From Stereocaulon alpinum (taxonomy: Eukaryota > Ascomycota > Lecanoromycetes > Lecanorales > Stereocaulaceae): DNA of 64,000 nucleotides. Shown piece after piece: positions 58,676 to 64,000 of this stretch; the first letter of the stretch is position 1, and every line of letters begins with the position of its first letter. Below the pieces are notes generated by a model that had not been told where the DNA came from, ran no database searches, and was given only the letters and a program-made list of their open reading frames with translations. The stretch is taken from positions 620,001-684,000 of the forward strand of contig JAEUBA010000005.1 in NCBI GenBank assembly GCA_018257865.1, written 5' to 3'. The position numbers were made by a program, and so were the translations under genes.

Positions 58676-60868
58676 TTACTCATCATCCTCTCCATCCGCA
58701 CCGTCCTCCTCTACCCCCGTGTTTGCCTTCTCGCCTCTCTTCTTCTTCCTGCTCAACTCGCATAACCTCCAACCCCCCTCGCCTCTCTCCAAGAAGCCCT
58801 GCCCAATCATCCAGTTCCGCAGCGCTGTATCTTCAATCTCCCCCGTCAAATCAATGTCCTGTTTCTCCAAATGTTTTCCAACATGTTCAAGCCTGTCTTC
58901 CCATTTCTTGAATGTAGGGTGATCGGGGCAGAAGGGGCAAATCGTGTTGGTCGGGAGCTCTCGTAGGCGCACGTGGCATCTTGCTTGTACTGTCTCGATG
59001 GCATCGTTAAAAGCTGACTTCTCAGAAGCGGAGGCAGAGGAGGCAGGGGCATGCATGCGCTTAAGGTGCTGCGTGAAGAGGTCTTTGCGGTCGAATTCAT
59101 GGTACGAAGGTTCTGGGAGCTCAGGATGAATGGATGAAGAAGCTGAGGGTGGGGGAACTTCGTGCTGCGGCATGTAAGGCGGTACCTGAGGCATCTGGAT
59201 ATCATGCTTAGTAGGCTTGTACTCAGCATCTGGGTCAGGCTTCGGGGCAATGTTAACTGCTCCATCGTCGATTCTGCTGTTCTTCCTACTGCTTCTCCTG
59301 TCATCTGGCTTGTTAACTGCCGCCCAGCCATAGACGGGATCCGTCTTAGTCTCTCGCAAGACGGTGCTGGCTGGCTCTTCAGTCTTGTCATAGTCAGTCT
59401 TACTCCTCTTCCTCCCTTTCCTAGGGGACCACTCCATGTCAGCATCAGACTCCGGTTCCTGCTTAGGCGCGTGGTTGTTCGTCTCCATAATTTCGGAGAT
59501 CCTGCCAAGTCCACTTTTGCGTTTGCGTGTGGCAGAGGCAATCCCATTTTCTACTATCGGAATTTGTGCAGGTGGTGGCACAGATACCGGCATGGGCATA
59601 GGTAGTGGTGGAGGTTGGAACGCGCAATTCTGAAGCGCGCAAGTGCCGATGTCACACCTCCAGGTCTCTGAGCGCATGTGCTGGACGTTGATGTGGCGTT
59701 TCCATTCATTCTTGCTACCAACGGTTGACTCGCAGCCGTAAGCGTGAAAGGTACACACGAAGGGTCGTGTATGCGTTGCAAGGACGTGCTTTTTGAGGGT
59801 AGAATCAGAGGGAAAGGACATAGCACAGTGCGTGCAAGGCATCAGTGATGCCATGCCCGTACTCGTGCTCGAAGACGAAGTGGGTGAGTAAGCCTTGGCA
59901 ATCTTGATTGCCCTTGTGGCGGTCCTGGGCACTCGTTCCCGTGGTGCTGGGCTTTCTTCTGCCGGTACTCGGAAAGAGGAGTTGAGGCCTAACAATGATA
60001 GCACCTCGCTGATCGTTCTCCCAATCCCAAGCAGAAGCGGCATGAGGAGATCGCCCGCTGCACGATTCTTGTGCGTCACTTCTTCGCCGGACTTGGAGAT
60101 TAAGTTATTGAATTGCTCCTCCTGAGACCAAATCTTGAGCTCAATCTCGGTGATCATAGTTCGATCGAGTTTACGTCCAGTCAAATTTCTCAGAAGATTC
60201 TCGAGGTCTCTGATCAGAACGTCTAGCATTGATGCTAGCCTCCGACTCGGCTCTGAGGTTGTCTGCAACTTGCGAGAAGCGACCATTGCACGGGTAAGGA
60301 GTGTCCTAATACCATCACCAACTGGAAGCTTGGGCTTGATATATTCCCAATTAGGGTTGTTCTTGGCGACATCCTGCTTAAGTCCGAGAGCGACATTAAC
60401 ATCATTTTCGAGGTCCGCTACTCGATTTTTGAGGTCAGAGATATCCCGTTCCGAAAACCGCGAGGTAGTCTGGATGTATTTGGCTAGAGTCTCGATGACA
60501 ATAGCAACATCCGAGCAGATCTGGTAAGCCACCTCGCAATGGTCGTAACCCTGATAAAGGTGCATCTCGGCTTTCGACATATAATGGGTCTGCATCATAA
60601 AGTCTCCAAAGTTGAGATTACCATCTGGTCGTCTTTTGATGTTCAAGATAGTCCGCCGTCGACGATGCATCTGGGCTTGTCCGAAGCTCGTGTTTTCCGC
60701 CTCGGATGTGATGACGTGGTCTAAATAGGCGAGAAAGCTATTCAGAAACTCTTTAGGCATCAAAGTGTTCCTCGATCTCTCCTTTTCGCAAAACCTTTGG
60801 ATGGTCTGATCGAAAGCAGAATATTGTTGGAGCTCCGCAGAGTCGTCGGGACCTGCGGGAGCAGACAT
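58676..60868 (-). CDS. C2H2 zinc-finger protein
   Basis: A 730-residue intronless protein. The first 300 residues are largely helical and charged (STLAKYIQTTSRF-like helices, RNRVADLENDV), resembling the N-terminal helical region found in several fungal C2H2 proteins. Classical fingers begin near residue 344: CTHCAMSFPSDSTLKKHVLATH (C-x2-C-x12-H-x4-H), then CTFHAYGCESTVGSKNEWKRH plus NVQH with a wide first Cys gap. Near residue 641 is a third, CPFCPDHPTFKKWEDRLEH with VGKH. A further HEFDRKDLFTQHLKRMH segment keeps the histidines without a clear Cys pair. Basic runs (RKRKSG, RKGRKRSK, SRKKKRGEK) look like nuclear signals, and the C-terminus is acidic. The start is ATG 60868; two codons upstream are not ATG. 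Role unknown; transcription or chromatin work is inferred. Confidence 0.9.
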   Translation of the reverse strand: MSAPAGPDDSAELQQYSAFDQTIQRFCEKERSRNTLMPKEFLNSFLAYLDHVITSEAENTSFGQAQMHRRRRTILNIKRRPDGNLNFGDFMMQTHYMSKAEMHLYQGYDHCEVAYQICSDVAIVIETLAKYIQTTSRFSERDISDLKNRVADLENDVNVALGLKQDVAKNNPNWEYIKPKLPVGDGIRTLLTRAMVASRKLQTTSEPSRRLASMLDVLIRDLENLLRNLTGRKLDRTMITEIELKIWSQEEQFNNLISKSGEEVTHKNRAAGDLLMPLLLGIGRTISEVLSLLGLNSSFRVPAEESPAPRERVPRTATRAIKIAKAYSPTSSSSTSTGMASLMPCTHCAMSFPSDSTLKKHVLATHTRPFVCTFHAYGCESTVGSKNEWKRHINVQHMRSETWRCDIGTCALQNCAFQPPPLPMPMPVSVPPPAQIPIVENGIASATRKRKSGLGRISEIMETNNHAPKQEPESDADMEWSPRKGRKRSKTDYDKTEEPASTVLRETKTDPVYGWAAVNKPDDRRSSRKNSRIDDGAVNIAPKPDPDAEYKPTKHDIQMPQVPPYMPQHEVPPPSASSSIHPELPEPSYHEFDRKDLFTQHLKRMHAPASSASASEKSAFNDAIETVQARCHVRLRELPTNTICPFCPDHPTFKKWEDRLEHVGKHLEKQDIDLTGEIEDTALRNWMIGQGFLERGEGGWRLCELSRKKKRGEKANTGVEEDGADGEDDE

Positions 60869-62025
60869 CGTGGACAAAACCTCCGAGAGGTCCGAAGCTG
60901 GGTCTCCGGCAGGTCAGAAAGAAGGTCGAAGTTTGAAAGAGCTGTAGGTTAGACCAAAGGTATAGAGAGTTCCTGGAACTGATTGCTCAAGTACTTGGAA
61001 GGTAATGAATTGGATAAAAGTGGTTTAGACAGCAGATTGATAAGATGTTCCCCCTAGGTGGAGCGGCGGCCGTTGACAACGGGTATCTGAAGCGCATAGT
61101 GGCGCATGGGGTCTCCTGACTTCTGAATACTTCAACACGTTCCTTGAGTGGATGCCCGCGGTGGGTTTGATGGATGGAAGTGATGCGCAAGTCTGACTTC
61201 ACGAGGGGTAGTGGAAAAAAGCGGGTGGCCCCTACGCCTGAACGAGTTAGGCTGAAACAGCCTTGCTCGATAATCGGCCAAGGGGAGAGGCTACGATAGC
61301 CTCGCGGCTTTAGGAAACTCAAAATCACCCACCAATTCTAGATCTCTACAAGGAAGGCTGTGCAGCAGATGATTTTGGTATCATTTGGACGAGGCAAATG
61401 AGCTTAACCTTTTCACAGGCAAAAGCACTTCTTTAAGTGATGCCATCGTGGAGATATCCAACGAAAACAACGCGACGACTGCAGCCTGCCCACTTTCGTT
61501 GCTGCAGCCGAATGCCGAGCTAGCTAGCCACGCGACCAATCGAAGCTCCCTCATTTCATTGCGTTATCCACCAGTAAGATAAGATTAACAAGACGTAATT
61601 CCTTGGTAGTCATGGACACGGTCGGTCGCACTGGGCCTGCTAACGCAACGATTACCTTATCATGATGTGGATGAAGTCTACAAACCTGAGACATCAGCAT
61701 CAAACCTGCTGTTGAAGACTCAAAAACCCATAGCGCATTGGTCATGCTTCACGAGTGCCACAGCACCCTTCTGACAGATAAAGCTTTCGGAGTTTATGCG
61801 CTGTGGTCGCTGAAGCTTGCAAAGGTCTTGGCGCTAAGGTTTGGAGCCCCGCCCGAGCGCAGCCCTGCCGTTTGGGCTCGTTAGGGTACCATATAGGCAT
61901 GCTTGCATCTTCGTGCGCAGTTTTGACGTGTCACCTATCAACTCGTTGTTGATGCTGGGGTTACCTTCCCCATTTGATCTTATCTACGCATTAATCATTA
62001 CCCAGACCCCTTTTCTATGTCTTGA
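60869..62025. other. 1.2-kb intergenic region
   Basis: Promoter side of the C2H2 gene and 3' flank of the UNC-45 gene. Frames at 60987-61328 (minus), 61385-61582 and 61841-62095 (plus) are short and unrecognised. No repeat or RNA gene seen. Confidence 0.5.
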
Positions 62026-64000
62026 TCAAGCTATCAGCGCCTTTAGCGCTTGCAGCGCGCATGACAAAACCTGCTCATTGTGTTGGAAGTCCTGAGCAGC
62101 GGCCTTGAGGATGTCCAGTCCCCCCAACTCCTTTACCTTTTCTATGGCTGCTGACGCTATTGGATCCTCAATGCAAACGATGTTCATGACGCAGACAACG
62201 CCTCGATGAACGATTTGTCCTTCCTGGTCATCCCCTTCACACAGACCAAGCACAATCTCTACGCCTCTTTCTCTTGCGAGAATTGCCTTGACCGAGCCCT
62301 CAAACTGAGTGAGACTGGCCAAGGCGCCCCCAGCAGCCTTGCGAGTCCCTTCATCGTCTACATCGGCCATAGCAAGCAGAATATGCACCCTTCTTGCTGC
62401 GGCTTTGGAATTGTCTGCAAATAGCTCAATACCTGCAGGACAAGTAACTAGATTGCATACAAGCTCAGTGGCAGCTCTTTGAATACGCTCATTGCTGGTG
62501 AGTAACAAGTCTTCAATAGTGGGGAAAGCGAGACGTATGATGTACTCAGCGGCGCCACTGGAGGGGGTGGAAGCCAGGTTCGTGAGGGACAACAGAGCTT
62601 CAAATGTAGGAAGAAGGTCACGAGGACCCTCAGTAGCCAGTGCAGGGTCTTCGCTGAGGAGCGAGACTAGCGGCCGAATGGCAGACGTCAATGAGATAGC
62701 GCCTGATGATGGGAATACGAGTGTTGGATCGACCTTGACGAGTATGCGAGCGAGTGCGTGGGCTGCAGTATGGCGAGCCTGGACCTCTGCCGTAGAAGTT
62801 CCCGTGATGGTGGTGTACTTCTGTATCAGTAGCCTAACACCGCCTTGTTGAGCAATGGTGCCCCGAAGAGACTGCGTTCTCGAGAGCGATAGTAGTATGT
62901 TGAAGACAATGCCAATTGAGATTGGTGATAGGTTTTTGCTGATACCGACAAGAACGGACACTGCACCTGCATTCACCACAGCCTTGCAACGCTCTGTGAC
63001 TGCATCGTCCTCATCAAGAGGATCTACCTGAGCGGAGGGCTTTGACGCATTTGCGTAGGCTTTGAGCTGTGATATGCGTTTCTGCTCCTCGGATAAGGAT
63101 GGAAGGTAGCGAGTTAAGTGGTCAATAAGTGTTAGGCCTCCAAAAGCTATTGCTGATCCTGGCTCGCTATGGCTTTTGAGAATCTTGAGAAAGGTGATCA
63201 AGAACTTCTTGTCCTTTGCTAGTTGATCTTTCACTTTTGGTCGGACAGAGGCATGCGCAAGACCTTCGATAGAGCTCCGGATAGGTTCCAGAGATTCGTC
63301 CACCATCATGGTCTCCAACTTGGATACAAGACGGTCAACATGCGCATCATCCTGCGTCTGCAAGCCGTTTTCTCTGCCGTTCTGAAGAGACGAGCACTGA
63401 CACTTAGCAAGAACGACTGCTGCGATGCCAGGCCTCTGACCCTTTCCTGTGTCCATAACGTGCTGCAACCAACGTGTACAATGTTTGCTGATCGCCTCAC
63501 GGCATGCAGTATCAACGCAAGCTGCATTCAGCATGTGGAGTGTAGCCTGTTCCACCTTTTCCGATTTTGCCTTCTTCTCCACTAGGGGTATCAGGGATTC
63601 CAGAAAACCTTGAGTAAGGAACATTGTCGAAGCTATTGAGGGAGCCACCGGAAATATTCCAGCTGCAGCAGAGAAAGCCAACACCAGGTCCTCGTTATGT
63701 TGCCGTGCAATTCTGGTTGTCACGAAATTGACCAGCATATTCTGGGCGTTATCCGAAACCGCCAGATATTTCGCAGTAGCCAGAGTTGCTTGGCTTCGTA
63801 CTTCGATGGAGCCTCGATCATCCAAGCAGGTGAGAATCGCATCAAAACACATCTCGTCGATGTATTCATGTAAATTTTCCGCATCTGCTGCCAATAGCCG
63901 AGCAATGCCCTTCAATGCTTTGCCATTGTGTTCGTCTCCGACGTCCAGTAGCTTTGCCAGGTACAGCTGGAAAATGTCTTTCTCGTTTGATTCTCGTACG
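62026..64000 (-). CDS. UNC45: UNC-45/Cro1/She4 (UCS) myosin chaperone, C-terminal part
   Basis: About 657 residues of a UCS-domain protein, running off the window at its 5' side. UCS proteins fold and stabilise myosin motor heads, and in fungi they are needed for actin-dependent transport, endocytosis and cytokinesis. The visible protein is an armadillo-like helical solenoid with the usual sequence of segments: IARLLAADAENLHEYIDEMC, EVRSQATLATAKYLAVS, SSIEGLAHASVRPKVKDQLA, GLTLIDHLTRYLPSLSEEQK, LLIQKYTTITG with HTAAHALARILVKVDP, and TELVCNLVTCPAGIELFAD near the end. No intron is needed in the visible part. Reading continues open to base 64000 (VRESNEKDIFQLYLAKLLDV). The N-terminus lies outside. 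Identification is secure. Confidence 0.93.
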   Translation of the reverse strand, partial: VRESNEKDIFQLYLAKLLDVGDEHNGKALKGIARLLAADAENLHEYIDEMCFDAILTCLDDRGSIEVRSQATLATAKYLAVSDNAQNMLVNFVTTRIARQHNEDLVLAFSAAAGIFPVAPSIASTMFLTQGFLESLIPLVEKKAKSEKVEQATLHMLNAACVDTACREAISKHCTRWLQHVMDTGKGQRPGIAAVVLAKCQCSSLQNGRENGLQTQDDAHVDRLVSKLETMMVDESLEPIRSSIEGLAHASVRPKVKDQLAKDKKFLITFLKILKSHSEPGSAIAFGGLTLIDHLTRYLPSLSEEQKRISQLKAYANASKPSAQVDPLDEDDAVTERCKAVVNAGAVSVLVGISKNLSPISIGIVFNILLSLSRTQSLRGTIAQQGGVRLLIQKYTTITGTSTAEVQARHTAAHALARILVKVDPTLVFPSSGAISLTSAIRPLVSLLSEDPALATEGPRDLLPTFEALLSLTNLASTPSSGAAEYIIRLAFPTIEDLLLTSNERIQRAATELVCNLVTCPAGIELFADNSKAAARRVHILLAMADVDDEGTRKAAGGALASLTQFEGSVKAILARERGVEIVLGLCEGDDQEGQIVHRGVVCVMNIVCIEDPIASAAIEKVKELGGLDILKAAAQDFQHNEQVLSCALQALKALIA

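Overview
The window is nuclear DNA of a filamentous ascomycete (Pezizomycotina; Dothideomycetes is my best guess but is not proven here). The evidence is short introns (about 49 to 115 nt) with GT...AG ends and CTRAY-like branch points, Zn2Cys6 regulators, a HeLo-domain protein, and fungal-type genes such as MCH1, AIM6 and a UCS myosin chaperone. About 13 protein genes occupy 64 kb. I found no rRNA, tRNA, intact transposon or CRISPR array.

Layout. 1-1390 (-): N-terminal part of VPS11. 2919-9052 (+): a large SF1 RNA helicase of the ZNFX1/Hrr1 family with CCCH, NF-X1 and RZ-type zinc fingers. 9570-10360 (+): a small unrecognised gene. 12453-30731 (+): a giant two-exon gene for a predicted secreted protein of 6,075 residues, with a signal peptide, a PQQ-like beta-propeller, a proline-rich hinge, a Ser/Thr-rich mucin-like region of about 5,000 residues with several tandem-repeat families, and an unusual C-terminal module. 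This is the most striking object in the window. 34182-35447 (+): an FAD monooxygenase. 36923-37558 (-): a stand-alone HeLo-domain protein. 38273-41369 (+): a disordered nuclear-type protein with half a zinc cluster. 41916-43691 (-): an MCH1-type MFS transporter. 44535-46612 (-): an ABCG half-transporter, divergent from 47798-49756 (+), a Zn2Cys6 regulator. 49995-50777 (-): a GNAT acetyltransferase. 52578-55416 (-): a second Zn2Cys6 protein with its cluster in mid-protein. 56674-57707 (-): AIM6. 58676-60868 (-): a C2H2 zinc-finger protein. 62026-64000 (-): the C-terminal part of an UNC-45/She4 myosin chaperone, cut by the window end.

The housekeeping genes (VPS11, helicase, UNC-45) lie at the edges. 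The middle is gene-poor (for example 10.4-12.4, 30.7-34.2 and 50.8-52.6 kb) and carries the fast-evolving genes. Links between neighbours are weak. Only the divergent ABCG transporter and Zn2Cys6 pair looks like a possible transporter and regulator unit. A pair of short dispersed repeats that differ almost only by transitions suggests past RIP-like mutation. Exon boundaries were placed by hand from splice signals, reading phase and family motifs, and every complete multi-exon model closes in frame.
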